Assembly (NCBI RefSeq): GCF_003369915.1
Contig: NC_046676.1
Coordinates: 8,711,501-8,775,500, forward strand
Source: Drosophila miranda
Taxonomy: Eukaryota > Arthropoda > Insecta > Diptera > Drosophilidae
DNA length: 64,000 nucleotides
Reading direction: 5' to 3'
The position numbers were made by a program, and so were the translations under genes. A model generated the notes under the pieces. It worked only from the letters and a program-made list of their open reading frames with translations, did not search any database and was not told where the DNA came from. Shown here in pieces: positions 33,970-45,229 of the stretch; within the stretch, counting starts at the first letter, position 1; every line of letters starts with the position of its first letter.

Positions 33970-35841
33970 TTATTTTTTAAAAACAAATGGCATTGTGGTA
34001 TTGTAGGCTAACGAGTTTCGAATATGTTTGCCCACCAACCGATCGGCAAGTGGTATTACAGCCGGTGTACGTACATATATTCCCGCTGCATGTGGCGTCC
34101 ATACCCGAAGACTGCACTCGGAGTTATCAGGCAAGAGTAGGCCCAGCCATCCTGCGGAGCTTAGTGTAATATCACAATTCAGCCTTCCCTCATGCCTGCC
34201 GCTTTTGCTAACAACAATATCTTTATCTTTGCAATGAAGGCCTGGCCAGCGTTTCAATCGTGCCTCTAAGTCCCCACTAGCTGAGGGAATGCCAAGGAAG
34301 GGAGTTCCCAGATATCGCTTATATACTGTTTCTGCTTGCAGGGTGTCTGCTATCATCACGGGAAGGTTTTGAGAGGCGAACAAAAACACCTTAAGCCAAT
34401 CATAGTGCTTCTCAGAGCCGGAGAGATCCAAGATATCCATGCGGGCCAAGCCTCCTAGCAGTAATGTCATCTTAGGTCGCAGGCGAAAAGCTCGGGGACG
34501 AATCATTGTCGTTGGCTGCAGCTGTGCGAGCTCCTCAGCGGTTAGTAGAGCTGTCAGTTGATCGGGCTGCATCACTCCTGGAGTATCGTAGACCCATCGA
34601 GCCTCCCGATACTCTGCACGACGTTCGTTCAAGCTAGTTATGGGCTGCGTGCCTGCTGCCATCGAGAAGGAGTCATTGACCACCTCACGGCGATCGAAGC
34701 TGCGTCCCACTTGAGACTCTGGCTGAGCCGCGGCAACAGCTCCGGTTTTTTGGGCTTGTTCCCGCCGCAGTTTATCCAAGGAGGCCCGTTCGACGCGTTC
34801 TGAGAATAAGCGCTTAAAGCGCTGATAGACTCGGCTGTCAGATGGTCTGAAGATGGGGAATCTCAACAGTTCAAGGGTTGTTCCTGGCCAGGGGCAGGTC
34901 GTGGCCTTGCGCACAAGCTCACTGGCCTCTGGGCGGCAGTAGTCCGAGTTGAGCAAGATATTAAACAGTGTACTTTTGCCCACATTCGTGCATCCCAGGA
35001 GATACACATCTCCCTTGTACGACCAGGTCTTGTGCAGCTGCGTGATCAGTTCCTCAATGCCATAGCCTGTCTTGGCCGATATCAGACTGACATTTTTTAT
35101 GTTGAGCCCGTCTCCGCCACCGTGCTGGATGAACGAACGCTGCAGGCAATGCTTCACGTGATTCAGGTAGCTGTTGGAGTCGCGCGGCAGGAGATCAACC
35201 TTATTGCCGACTAGGAAGACAGGGCGCTTTGTGCCCAGAACGTGCTGCATGCCGGGCCAAATGGAGCTGGGAAAGTCCAGAAGGTCCACCATTACGATTG
35301 CCAGGGCAAAGTGGTCCTGTATGCGCGAAATCGTATCCACATAGGACGAAGGTGGCACATCAACATCCAAGGCGATGTTGTAGTGATTCAGGAAATGGCA
35401 CCTTTGGCAAATGATAGTTTTTAGCTCCTGTTGCGACCGGCCGTTGAATATCTCGCTGGGTATGTAGCCGGGCATGGAGATATTTGAACAGTGCAAGTGT
35501 GCTCCGCATCCGCTGCATGGAACGGTTGAAGCTGGTATTGAGGCGTCTGGGGTGCCGTGTTTGGAATCTGTGCTCTTGCCTCCCTCGTAGAATTCGTAGT
35601 CGTCCATCCAATCGTGCGGAAATTGTGAATTAACTGAAGCCGGAGGGGTAGATGACTTCCATTTGGTCTCCAAGACGGAGCTGTAGTAAACGTGCTCGTG
35701 ATTCTTGTAACGTTCCCTGGCCGTTAGCCACGCTTTTTGGCGTGAGCTCTGTGTGACATCGGAAGCCGAATTCTGCAGTCGCGTCCATCTTAAAGTTACA
35801 TTATTATTAATAATCTTTAATAATCGCGAGCTCTTCAACAT
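33970..35841 (-). CDS. NOA1-like mitochondrial GTPase (circularly permuted)
   Basis: Single-exon frame. I place the start at the ATG at 35841 (MLKSSRLLKIINNN, a good mitochondrial presequence), giving 623 residues; an in-frame ATG at 35940 would add 33. A four-Cys zinc module (CSGCGAHLHC ... CQRCHFL) precedes a GTPase with permuted motif order: G4 (GNKVDLL), G5 (SAKTG), G1 (GCTNVGKS), then G2/G3 (WPGTT, DTPGV). That order and the zinc module define the YqeH/NOA1 branch. NOA1 acts in mitochondrial ribosome assembly and translation. The C-terminal region is the family's extra RNA-binding-like domain. I recall the D. melanogaster orthologue as CG10914. The gene is divergent from lolal. Confidence 0.9.
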   Translation of the reverse strand: MLKSSRLLKIINNNVTLRWTRLQNSASDVTQSSRQKAWLTARERYKNHEHVYYSSVLETKWKSSTPPASVNSQFPHDWMDDYEFYEGGKSTDSKHGTPDASIPASTVPCSGCGAHLHCSNISMPGYIPSEIFNGRSQQELKTIICQRCHFLNHYNIALDVDVPPSSYVDTISRIQDHFALAIVMVDLLDFPSSIWPGMQHVLGTKRPVFLVGNKVDLLPRDSNSYLNHVKHCLQRSFIQHGGGDGLNIKNVSLISAKTGYGIEELITQLHKTWSYKGDVYLLGCTNVGKSTLFNILLNSDYCRPEASELVRKATTCPWPGTTLELLRFPIFRPSDSRVYQRFKRLFSERVERASLDKLRREQAQKTGAVAAAQPESQVGRSFDRREVVNDSFSMAAGTQPITSLNERRAEYREARWVYDTPGVMQPDQLTALLTAEELAQLQPTTMIRPRAFRLRPKMTLLLGGLARMDILDLSGSEKHYDWLKVFLFASQNLPVMIADTLQAETVYKRYLGTPFLGIPSASGDLEARLKRWPGLHCKDKDIVVSKSGRHEGRLNCDITLSSAGWLGLLLPDNSECSLRVWTPHAAGIYVRTPAVIPLADRLVGKHIRNSLAYNTTMPFVFKK

Positions 35842-36154
35842 TTTGGTTTTGGAGTTTCCATCTACACCCTGTCCAATGTTTCTTGCTATAGAATTATTCA
35901 GTACTGGGAAGCAAACATTCTCAACACACTTACGTTTCATTCCGTGCACTCTTACGTTTTATGCTTGGCCTTCTTTATTTAACCCTTAGTTTAGACATAT
36001 TTCAATATAAGGGAGTATCTAAAATTAGCCTGTACTGTAACAAATTTATTCATTTATCGGCTTAAAATATATGTTTAATTCAGAATGGCCTAACCAGCTA
36101 GGAACAGTAAGCCGAATATCAAAATCGAGGAATATGATTTCTGATCATGGGCAG

Positions 36155-36420
36155 AGAACGATTAGCCCATTGTGCACCATGCTATTTAAATATTCCTACC
36201 TATATGATGAAACTTGATGAGCTTTTGGCGCAGTTCAGGTGAAATATATAGTAGTCGTTTTTTTAAGCAACGAGAAAATTTGTATCTGCAAGACGAATTT
36301 ACATACAATATTTTTTCCGCGGTTTAACTCCAGTTGTTCACCTGTTTTAATTGAGGGGGTTAAGTGGGTTATATTTGTATTTCTGATGGTCATACTGTAA
36401 ATCCGCGGTCACACTGAGCG
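36155..36420 (+). repeat. Promoter-associated repeat, copy 3
   Basis: It runs from AGCCCATTGTG through GCGCAGTTCAGGTGAAAT, CAGTTGTTCACCTGTTTTAA and GAGGGGGTTAAGTGGG to the Motif 1 pair at 36387-36416. It aligns over its whole length with copy 4. It directly precedes the presumed lolal transcription start, in the sense direction. Confidence 0.75.
36387..36416 (+). promoter_or_regulatory. Tandem Motif 1-like elements upstream of lolal
   Basis: TGGTCATACTG at 36387-36397 and CGGTCACACTG at 36406-36416, start-to-start spacing 19 bp. The second is a perfect match to Ohler Motif 1 (YGGTCACACTR), a TATA-less core promoter element bound by M1BP and usually placed at or near the start site. This fits initiation at about 36420. 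Confidence 0.65.
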
Positions 36421-38534
36421 GAAAGAAAGCGGAAAGAGAAAAAAAAGAAAAAGAAAAAAGAAAGCAGAAGGTGAGTTGTGTGCGGGGCTAAAAAAGCGTG
36501 TATGTATTAAAATTGAAACAAAAAGATATAGAAAAACGCATGGCTACAACGCAATTAAAGTGTGTTTGCAATCAATAATATTCATTGGCGCATTGGTAAA
36601 AGTACAGAGTGCACGCCAAATACAAAGCAGCAGCACAAAAAAAGTGATTAGGAAAGTGTGTGGAAAAAAGACATAAGTGTACGTGAGTGAGGCTGCATGT
36701 GTGAGTAGAAGTGACTGTATGCGTACTGCTGCTGCTGCGTGTATATGAAACAAAGTAACGCGAAGCTCGACCTAATTTTAAACATATTACAATAATATTT
36801 GTAATACACGTACAAAAAATAAAAATAAAGGAATATCTGCAATGATTGCATCGCCCAATACACCAAAAAAGAACCTTGAATATTCTTGTTGTTCTTATGA
36901 CATGCCACGAAGAGTTGCCGCCGCCGCCGCCATTGTCTAGCCAAGACTCACACATTTCTCCGTGTTAGTTCTTTTCCACACTTTTGTTGCATACGGGGTT
37001 GAGTAATAATTCAACAACAACAAGAACACCAGCTTCGTCGGCGGCGGCAGCAGCTCAAATTTTGTGAGTGTTGCAACTTTCGTCCGAACTCGTTTCGAAC
37101 TGTTGTTGTCGCTAACTAACTTACTCAGAGAGAAAGACTCGTTTCTTTCGTATTCTGTTGTTGTCTGAGGCGATAAACCAAAACTGGTATTTACCTTTAT
37201 ACATCATACACTCTGCTCTGGGAGCCATTTCTTAATGGGGAAAAATCAATAATTCAAAATTAGACAAATTTCAACATATACTCCTATTGCCTCTTGCGGC
37301 GCAACAGACCAACTAGAAGAAGAAGCTAAAGATAACCCCAAAACACAAGTGCAAGCGAGATAGTTGCTCACACATAAATGCAGTTGAAATTTCCAGCAAA
37401 TGTCTGCTCTTCGTCGGCGAGGTTTTTGTATCGCTCTTGTTGTTGTAGTGTAATTGCGAAATCATAACGGCAGTTGAAAGTTGAGAGCGCTTAGCTAAGT
37501 ATGTGTGTGTGTATATGTGAAAAAGAGAGAGATTGCTGTTGTAAATTTTAAGCTCTGCTGAAGTTTGTACGCTCTACTCTTTGCCTTGGCTCTCGACACC
37601 CTTACGGCCGCCTACACATATCAGCCGGCTGGAGCGTCGCAAGTGTAGGGCATATACATATGTGTCTTGTCAAGCTGGTCCCGCAAGAAAATAAACACAT
37701 GTTGTCTGCACAGTGGGATGGGTTCACATCGAACGATTCAATGTGTAGAAAAAGTATTTTGGTATTTGTAGTGGAAATGCGAATGAGTTTCCTAGTTTTC
37801 GGCGCCATTTTGAAGAGATGGTTTTAGGTGAACGTCTAAATACATACATTGCACTCACATTGCGATACTGTGCGAGCGTGAGTGTGTCTTAAATTCAAAT
37901 AAGCAAGCAAATTACTGAAAATGCAGAAGTTGCCTTGAAAAGTGAAAGGCATTCAACTCGCCGTCCCGCCGCTGTCTTTGATATTTTCGCTTAACCTTTA
38001 CTTGCTGCTGTTTTTTCTTGTTACCGCTGCTGGCCAGCAACTCTGCCTGCCATTTGACATTTTCGAACACATGCAACATATTGCGAATTGCTATTTCCAT
38101 AAGCCGTTGCACATGCGCTCGAATCTTTTATTTTGGTACTGCATAGAATGTTTTTGTAGTCGTATTCATCGTCGTCAGCTCTGCTGCGGTCCGCTCTGAG
38201 CGACTCGACTCTTTCGCAATTCCGCAGACTTGCTCTATTCGCAATCTCCCGCGCCATTCGCTTTTTGTTTTACGAATTTCGCCAAGTTCGTTGTGAGCAC
38301 TTCTATTTTTGGAATTTTTACCACTTTCTGCATTAATACTTTTTTTTTCTCTTTTAGAATAGCATTACGACACACTTAGAAACCAGAGGATATTTTGTTC
38401 CAGTCCTAGAATACTTGACCAATTAACAACCATCTGACGGAGAACATTTCGGCCTCTCCTCCAAATTAAAGCTCCTGCGTACATTGGAGCTGTGATCGTG
38501 CGACCCGCAAACCCCCACCAACTTAAGCTTCTTC

Positions 38535-39239
38535 ATGATGTCGTCGGATCAACAGTTCTTTCTTAAATGGAACGATTTTCAGACGAATATGGTGACCTCG
38601 TTCCGTCACTTGCGTGATGAGAAGAGTTTCACAGATGTAAGTACCGACACAGGCAATGGGAAACCCCTTTCGAAATTCATTTAATTGTCTATGAGGTCCC
38701 AAGAGTCTTAGCCCCAGCTCTGTCCGAGGGTCAGTTACCAGCTCACCTTGTCTGCCTACCTCTACCTGGCCATCAAACTCTTCTTCTTTTCTCTTACCTG
38801 TCTCTTTGTGTTAATTTATTTTGTCATTTTGGTGATTTCGTGTTTATTTAGCAAATGACTTATTGAGTTTTCTTTTGGTTTTCCCCACAGGTAACACTCG
38901 CTTGCGAGGGCCAGACTTGCAAAGCACACAAAATGGTGCTTTCCGCTTGCAGTCCCTACTTTAAGGCGCTTTTAGAGGTACGTTTTCGTATGATCCCCCT
39001 TTGCGAATGACTAAAAACTGATGATATTAACTTTTTATCAACAGGAGAACCCTTCAAAGCACCCGATTATTATACTTAAAGATGTCTCGTATATACACCT
39101 ACAGGCTATACTGGAGTTTATGTACGCCGGAGAGGTGAATGTGTCCCAAGAGCAGCTGCCAGCATTTCTTAAGACAGCCGATCGCCTCAAAGTAAAAGGC
39201 CTGGCAGAGACACCCAGTTCAATAAAGCGGGAGGGTTGA
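38535..39239 (+). CDS. lolal: Lola-like/Batman, BTB-only chromatin factor
   Basis: Three coding exons, 38535-38636, 38891-38977 and 39045-39239, give 127 residues, the length of D. melanogaster Lolal as I recall. The protein is almost entirely a TTK-type BTB/POZ domain: [16 protein letters not shown] at the start, [55 protein letters not shown] short SSIKREG tail follows, with no zinc finger. It is known as a partner of GAGA factor in Polycomb and Trithorax regulation and a member of BTB hetero-oligomers. The long 5' UTR is split by an intron of about 1.9 kb. The AATAAA at 40249-40254 suggests a 3' UTR of about 1 kb. Confidence 0.97.
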
Positions 39240-40629
39240 TGGTATTAAACAATTAAAAAACAAACACAAAATAACAAAAAGAAAACTAAGAAACTATATA
39301 TATATATATGCAAAAAAACAAAATTCCAACAAAAGAAGAAAGAAAAAAACTTACGAAAACGACATTTGGTATACAAAAATCATTTAACTTTATAAAATAA
39401 ACAGCAAAAGAAACCCACACAAAACTGACAGATACAAACGCTTAGTCTGTAAAGTAATATCGGTAGTAACCAGAAGAATATGGTTCCACCTGCCCAAGCC
39501 CACTTATTCATACCGGATCTACCTACCCATTTGCAAACCTCTATCGATCGGCTCAATTGAACTGTGTGTTTGTTTCATTTCTGCATAAAATAGTTTGTAA
39601 AATATTATATTAACAACCAGAAAACAAAGCAACAACCCCCACTCTGTATAAAAGGAAAGATATGGACAGGACAACCCCTAACAAAACAAAACAAAAACGC
39701 ACTTTTGTAAAGTAATTAAACAGAAGAATTCATTAATGAAAACTATATAAAGATAATTATAAATATAGTGAGAAATGTGCAAGTAGAACGATAGAGTGCC
39801 GCAAAGGGAGCGAATATTACAACACATTCGGTTAGTTTTTAAGCCACTAACTACAGCCCAAACCCCTGAACACCCCCTATACACAAAACTCACACACACA
39901 CACACACAGACTCAACAACTTCAACACCATAAAAAACATCCTTCATCTATAGTTAATGAATAAAAACAAAAAAAATGCAAAATTGTACTTTAATTTTTTG
40001 TTGTGGCGACCTTTACAATATGATTACGATGTATTCTCAAAACTTTTGAAAAACACAAGACACCTACATATATATTTTAACTAAAAACCGAAGGCAAAAC
40101 AAGGAAGATTCAACTAAGTTTAAACAGAAAAGGAAAGGAACGATGCGGAGAAAGAACTATACTTGAATATTATTACATAAAGTAAAATATTTATATGTAC
40201 GAGTATGTATATGTATACATGTGAGCATAGATTTAAATAACTACGGTAAATAAACAGAATAATTCCAAAAAAAAAATACGAATACTTGTGCTTACCCTCG
40301 ATACTTTATCCCAGTCAATTCGTGGACGCAGATGTGGATGAATATAAAACACAAGACATTTGAGAAAAATTTCTTTGTTTTTATTTGATTTGATTTTTCA
40401 TAACACAATTGTCATTTTTCATTAGGGCCGTCGTTTACTCTACTCTGTATATCATATATATCATATTTCGTTTACACATTAACAAAAATATGTTCCCTTA
40501 TAATAAATTACACTATTATTTGATATATTGCTGGATTCATATTAGATCATATTCGCAGGCCAATGCATTAGAATTACAATGCATTGATTGCGGGATTTGA
40601 TCTAGTTTCACATTACGCTACAGTTCTTC
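39240..40629. other. lolal 3' UTR and adp 3' UTR
   Basis: A-rich lolal 3' UTR with a (CA)n tract at about 39892-39908 and AATAAA at 40249-40254. The short adp 3' UTR follows on minus. No other gene seen. Confidence 0.6.
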
Positions 40630-42596
40630 TCAGTTATTGAAACAATACGCATTACGTGTATTCAGTTCAAATGGATCGGTTCGCATCTTTTGCTGATTAT
40701 CCTCAACCGTGCGCGTAACATCCCCAATGAGATTAGGCCGCTCAGCGGAGCTAGGTGCACACGGTGACCAGATCTTGACGTCGTGATCAATGCCGCTGGT
40801 GGCCAACATGCAGATAGTGGGATGCGGCTGCACGCAGTTCACAATGGCACTGTCGGCACGATAGACGGCTCGAATTTTTCCCGTTTCCCCCTCCCAAATA
40901 TAGAAATTTCCATCATCAGAGCCGGCGGCAATGAATTCGCCATGGCTGCCCAGATAAGTAGCCTCCTTAATGTCCGTAGTGATATTGCAATGACCCACAT
41001 AGCGATGTTTGTAATCCTTGGCAGCGCATCGTAGATTGTATTCCTCGTCGGTCAGGCGTAGATACCGCGAGCCATCGTTCACTAGTAGTGGATCTGGACT
41101 TGGGGCATCAGTGTTCTCGGATTGTCGTCGATTTTCCTTGATGTCCTTGTGCAGCATGAGGACACCATGGTTGTTGGCGAAACTGGGGAATCGCTGAATG
41201 AGCGCTTGAAGACATTTATCCGCATCATGGGGACGACGAAGCTCCAGCAGGGCCCGCGCCAGCCGAAAATGAGCCTTGACATAGGTGGGATCTAGGCGAA
41301 GAGCCTCATGACAATCCCGTAGAGCTGCATAAATGTCACCAAACCATCCACGCCGCATCAGAGCCGTAGCCCTGTTCAGATACAGAACTTCACCCCGTGG
41401 ATACTTGGCCAATGCCGTTGAATAGGCCTCAATAGCAGCCACTAGTTTTCCATTTTCGAGATGTTCATTGCCCTGTTTCTTATGCAATTCAATGCTGGAA
41501 GGTAAGGAGCGGCTTTTGTGAGGTGTCTTGAACTCTTCCTCTTCGTGTGTGGTGTGGGCAGAGTAGGCAGGCAGTTCGTAGAAAACAGGAGGCTCGGCGT
41601 TGTTTAGATCATAGCGATAGATGTGTTCACAGCCCATGTTGACGAGCAATTCCGTGCCATTTGCATTGAAAGTGAGATATGTTATGGCCCTCGACTCGTG
41701 GACAATGTTCTTGGTGGTGTCCTTTACAATCTGTCCAGGCGCATAGTACGAAACGCACCCAACGGATTCTGGAAAGACAAGTATTGACTAGAAGTACAGA
41801 AGAGAAAAAATGCACCTCAATAGATACCATTAGCACCACTAGTGGGCAACTTGCGACGATCATAGATGCGGGCAAAGGGATCGTTGGTTCCCACAGCCAA
41901 ATACTCCGTTCGTCTAGGATTTATGGCCAAGCATTTTGCCTCTGTGGTCGCCTCAACCTGATTGCTCAAGCTAAGCAGCCGCACGCCATTGCCTTCCTCG
42001 GGGCGGCAGCGATGTGGCTCCCGCATGTCCAGTTGTAGGATGCAACCATCCTCTCCCGCAGACCAAAAGATGTGCGGTGAGTCCTGTGCTGTAGCCAGTC
42101 GCTTCGCTCTCATCGTATGACAGTTACAGGAGAACAGCGTCTCATTGGCGTGATTGATGTCATAGACGTAAATGAATTTATCTGCCGCACACGTAGCCAA
42201 AATGCTGTTGTTGTGCCTGGGTAGAAACTTCACCGAAAACATGTTCCCCAGATGCTTGGTATTTATCACATGAACGCGCTGCTTGCGGAAAGGGTTCCAG
42301 ATCATAACTCTGAAATCATCTGAGCCCGAGGCGAGCAACAGACCGTCACTGCTCCACTCTAAGCAATTGACGCAGCCATCATGACCAGCCAGAACCGCCT
42401 CCTGTTCCAGACGATCTATGTAGGCTGGAGAGGCCTGGAGCCGTCGACGCACCAGCTCATCCAAGGACGAATCGTATCCGTATTGTTGGCGCTGCCACTG
42501 CAAGGAACTGGCATTCAAAGGCACCTTCTCGTCGCTCTGGTGGCGCTGATAGCGCGAGCTAGAGTATTTGATGCGATACAGTTCATCGCTCGACAT
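40630..42596 (-). CDS. adp: Adipose, WD40/TPR protein (WDTC1)
   Basis: Two exons, 42596-41828 and 41768-40630, give 635 residues. WD40 repeats occupy about residues 60-310 (AGHDGCVNCLEWSSDGLLLASGSDD is the first, seen from about residue 68). A TPR module follows at about 350-460 (HKKQGNEHLENGKLVAAIEA, LYLNRATALMRRGWFGDI). Two further WD repeats lie near the C-terminus (GEFIAAGSDDGNFYIW, LATSGIDHDVKIWSP). This WD-TPR-WD order defines Adipose/WDTC1, an anti-obesity factor that works as a DDB1-CUL4 substrate receptor and interacts with histones/HDAC3. The start ATG at 42596 is the first in the frame. A 59-bp intron. No defects. Confidence 0.95.
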
Positions 42597-43179
42597 TATC
42601 TGGATGTAGATGGGATTGCGACACTTGTATTTGTTTGTTTTCAAATTGTTTTCTTTTTAATACTATTTGCATTTCACTGACCCCTGCTTCTCCCTTTGCA
42701 CCGTCGGACACTGTGGACATCTGTTCGCGGCGCTGCCAGATGGTGAAGGACTTTTGTAACGTCTAATCTAACGCAAAAGTGAGCCTAGTTTGAAAAGGTT
42801 TGAAAGCGGCTATTTATAAATACAGAATTTTTCTTTGACCATAATATGGAATAAATATTACGTTTGTGGTGAGTGTAATTTATAAGTTGTTTCATATCCG
42901 ACTACTCGTATTCCACTACACTTCAAGTTAAGGCAGTGAAAACAGATATAAAAACCTTATAGCAATACACTTTGCTACCTAACTGAAAAAGCAGTGAGAG
43001 CTAGATAAATAATGCGTCAATATTTGTTATCTCAAGCTCCAATAAATGCAGAACATTTTTTAAAGCTATCTCAAAGAAATGTTGCATTAAATGCATGGGT
43101 CCAAAACATGTCAAGCAGGGAAGTTAGGTTATTAATTAGGTTTCAAATTAAAGCAAAGCAGCTTGAGAAAAATAATTTT

Positions 43180-43555
43180 AACGTTAATTAAATGAATTAA
43201 ATGACCATACTCCATAAAGATGTTGTTTATATGTAGCAAATGTGTAGTTAACGTGTAGTTACCATGTCAAGCAAAGGCAGACAACATTTAACCCATTGTA
43301 GCCCAGTGGGTATAAAGCTACACTCTACGAAAATTATGCCACTTGAAGAGCTTTAGTGCAGTTCAGGTGAAAGATTTCGTATTAATTTTTATTTTTGTAT
43401 TAAAAAGAAAGGATTTATCTACAATAAGAATTTACATACAGTGTTATTTTCCGCAGCGTAGATCAAGTTGTTCACCTGTTTAAATTGAAGGGGGCTTAGT
43501 AGGTTAACCTTTAATTTGTGATGGTCATACTGTAAATCCGCGGTCACACTGCAGC
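43180..43555 (+). repeat. Promoter-associated repeat, copy 4 (longest)
   Basis: The part from AACCCATTGTAG (about 43291) to 43551 aligns with copies 2 and 3. The outer part (TGTGTAGTTAACGTGTAGTTA near 43240) matches the outer part of copy 1. It ends in the same Motif 1 pair as copy 3, directly before the ANKRD13C homologue and in the sense direction. Confidence 0.75.
43522..43551 (+). promoter_or_regulatory. Tandem Motif 1-like elements upstream of the ANKRD13C homologue
   Basis: TGGTCATACTG at 43522-43532 and CGGTCACACTG at 43541-43551. Sequence and 19-bp spacing are identical to the pair upstream of lolal. The second element ends 58 bp before the ATG. Confidence 0.65.
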
Positions 43556-43609
43556 TCTGCATAAACTAAAATTGATTAGTTTCGAAAAAAGGGGGTCAGA
43601 AAGTGAAAT

Positions 43610-45229
43610 ATGTCCAAAGAAAAAGAGGACGAGTGCGAAAAAAATGAAATGGGGGACGCAGATGTGAGATCTTCAAACAGCGATGAGTCAGATGAGTATC
43701 AATCAGCCGGTGAGGGGGACGATTCCGATTCAATTCCTTCGGAGCCCCTGCCCCAACCCAACACACACCTGTGCGAAGACACCACACCTGACACACCTAC
43801 AGCAACAGCAACAACAACGGCAACAACGGAGCCCCTAGATGAGTACACAATGTATCCCATGCATCAAAGCGTTTTTGAAGATGACATCAAGACATTGCAG
43901 CGCCGACTCCTCCTGCGCACTGCTCAGGATGAGATTGGCAGCAAAGACAAGCACGGTAATACGCCACTGCATTTAGCCGTTATGCTGGGCAGGAAGCATG
44001 CCGTGCGCCTGCTCCTGGCCAACAATGCCCCCGTCAGGATCAAAAACAACGAGGGCTGGTCTCCTCTGGCCGAGGCCATTAGCTACGGCGACCGCCAGAC
44101 AATCACTCAATTGCTGCGCATGCTAAAGCTACAGTCCAGGGATCATATGGAGAAGCGCCGGGAGAAACTGGTGAAGGCGCTCAGTCAGATGCAGGACTTC
44201 TATATGGAGTTCAAGTGGGATTTCCAGTCCTGGCTACCGTTGGTGTCCCGCATCCTGCCCTCCGACATTTGCAGGCTGTACAAGTCCGGGGCCTCCATTC
44301 GATTGGACACCACCCTGGTTGATTTCAATGACATGAAGTGGGAGAGAGGCGACATTTCGTTTCTCTTTCGGGGAGAAGCTCCTCCAAGGGAGGCCCTGGT
44401 CCTGCTTGACAACGAACAGGCGTGTTATCAACGTTTGCGCCACGAGGAGGCCGACATGGAGGATGAAGTCGATGGGCTCATGTCAACGGACATAATGGCC
44501 ACCCAAATGTCCACCAAGACGATAAATTTTGCTCGGGCGCAAAGCGGCTGGATTTTCCGAGCGAACCGGAAGGAACTCATTGGCGGTCAGTATCAATGTG
44601 AGCTCTATACCATACAGGGCCTGATCATAAAGCAGCGCAAGCGACGCGAGCATCTGTCACACGAGGATCTGCAAAAGAATCGCGCCATTATCGAGTCAAT
44701 GAGGAGCTCAGTAGTACAGCCTGACGGGCGTCGCTCCAGCCTGAGCAGTCAGACCACGGATACGACCACTGACAGCAATAACCCAGCAGCACCGAACGGC
44801 ATTACCCTGCCAGAGCTGCCACGCCGCAGCTCATTGCAAGCTCCCCCAGCCAGCAGTGTGACCTGGGATCAGTACTTAGAGGCTGCAGTGGGGCGGTGCC
44901 CGCGTCTGGGACGTCCACTTGTCAACAAGCAGTCCAGCAAGACCCTGCGGGCCACAGTCGCCATGAGCACGGACTTCCCACTCAGCGTGGAAATGCTTTT
45001 GGACGTCCTCGAGGTGGTGGCTCCCCTGAAGCACATCAACAAGCTGCGAAATTTCGTGACGCTCAAGTTGCCCACTGGATTCCCGGTCAAGATTGAGATT
45101 CCTGTTCTGCACACTGTGACGGCCAAGGTAACTTTCCAGAAGTTCGAGTTCACCAACAGCATCCCCGATAAACTGTTTGAGATTCCGTCAAACTACTGGG
45201 AGGATGTGCGTCGTTTTCAGGATTTATGA
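43610..45229 (+). CDS. ANKRD13C-like ankyrin / GPCR-chaperone-domain protein
   Basis: Single-exon frame of 539 residues starting at the ATG at 43610. The N-terminal 90 residues are acidic, then Thr-rich. Ankyrin repeats follow at about residues 105-175 (KHGNTPLHLAVMLGRKHAVR, then NNEGWSPLAEAI). The rest is the ANKRD13-type GPCR-chaperone domain: FKWDFQSWLPLVSRILPSD, RLDTTLVDFNDMKW, SWIF-like SGWIFRANRK, up to PSNYWEDVRRFQDL at the very C-terminus. There are no UIMs, as in ANKRD13C rather than ANKRD13A/B/D. ANKRD13C is an ER-associated chaperone that holds back certain G-protein-coupled receptors. It may be the orthologue of D. melanogaster CG5118 (memory). The promoter appears to be repeat-derived. 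Confidence 0.9.
   Translation: MSKEKEDECEKNEMGDADVRSSNSDESDEYQSAGEGDDSDSIPSEPLPQPNTHLCEDTTPDTPTATATTTATTEPLDEYTMYPMHQSVFEDDIKTLQRRLLLRTAQDEIGSKDKHGNTPLHLAVMLGRKHAVRLLLANNAPVRIKNNEGWSPLAEAISYGDRQTITQLLRMLKLQSRDHMEKRREKLVKALSQMQDFYMEFKWDFQSWLPLVSRILPSDICRLYKSGASIRLDTTLVDFNDMKWERGDISFLFRGEAPPREALVLLDNEQACYQRLRHEEADMEDEVDGLMSTDIMATQMSTKTINFARAQSGWIFRANRKELIGGQYQCELYTIQGLIIKQRKRREHLSHEDLQKNRAIIESMRSSVVQPDGRRSSLSSQTTDTTTDSNNPAAPNGITLPELPRRSSLQAPPASSVTWDQYLEAAVGRCPRLGRPLVNKQSSKTLRATVAMSTDFPLSVEMLLDVLEVVAPLKHINKLRNFVTLKLPTGFPVKIEIPVLHTVTAKVTFQKFEFTNSIPDKLFEIPSNYWEDVRRFQDL

Larger units (their letters stand above)
35842..38534. other. NOA1-like 5' end, lolal promoter and 5' UTR intron
   Basis: Repeat copy 3 ends at about 36420 with a Motif 1 pair. 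A purine-rich 5' UTR exon probably follows, ending at the donor GTGAGT at 36471. The likely 5' UTR intron runs to the acceptor CTTTTAG at 38351-38357. In the intron I see CA/TG-rich and GAGA-like words but no nested gene. Confidence 0.55.
42597..43609. other. Divergent region between adp and the ANKRD13C homologue
   Basis: adp promoter on the left. Most of the right part is repeat copy 4 (about 43180-43555), ending in the Motif 1 pair 58 bp before the ANKRD13C homologue ATG. No gene seen. Confidence 0.55.

Noticed and set aside
35842-35940. In-frame upstream ATG extending the NOA1-like protein by 33 residues
   Set aside because: The extension is not presequence-like, and the internal ATG at 35841 starts a typical mitochondrial presequence. 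It is kept as a possible alternative only.
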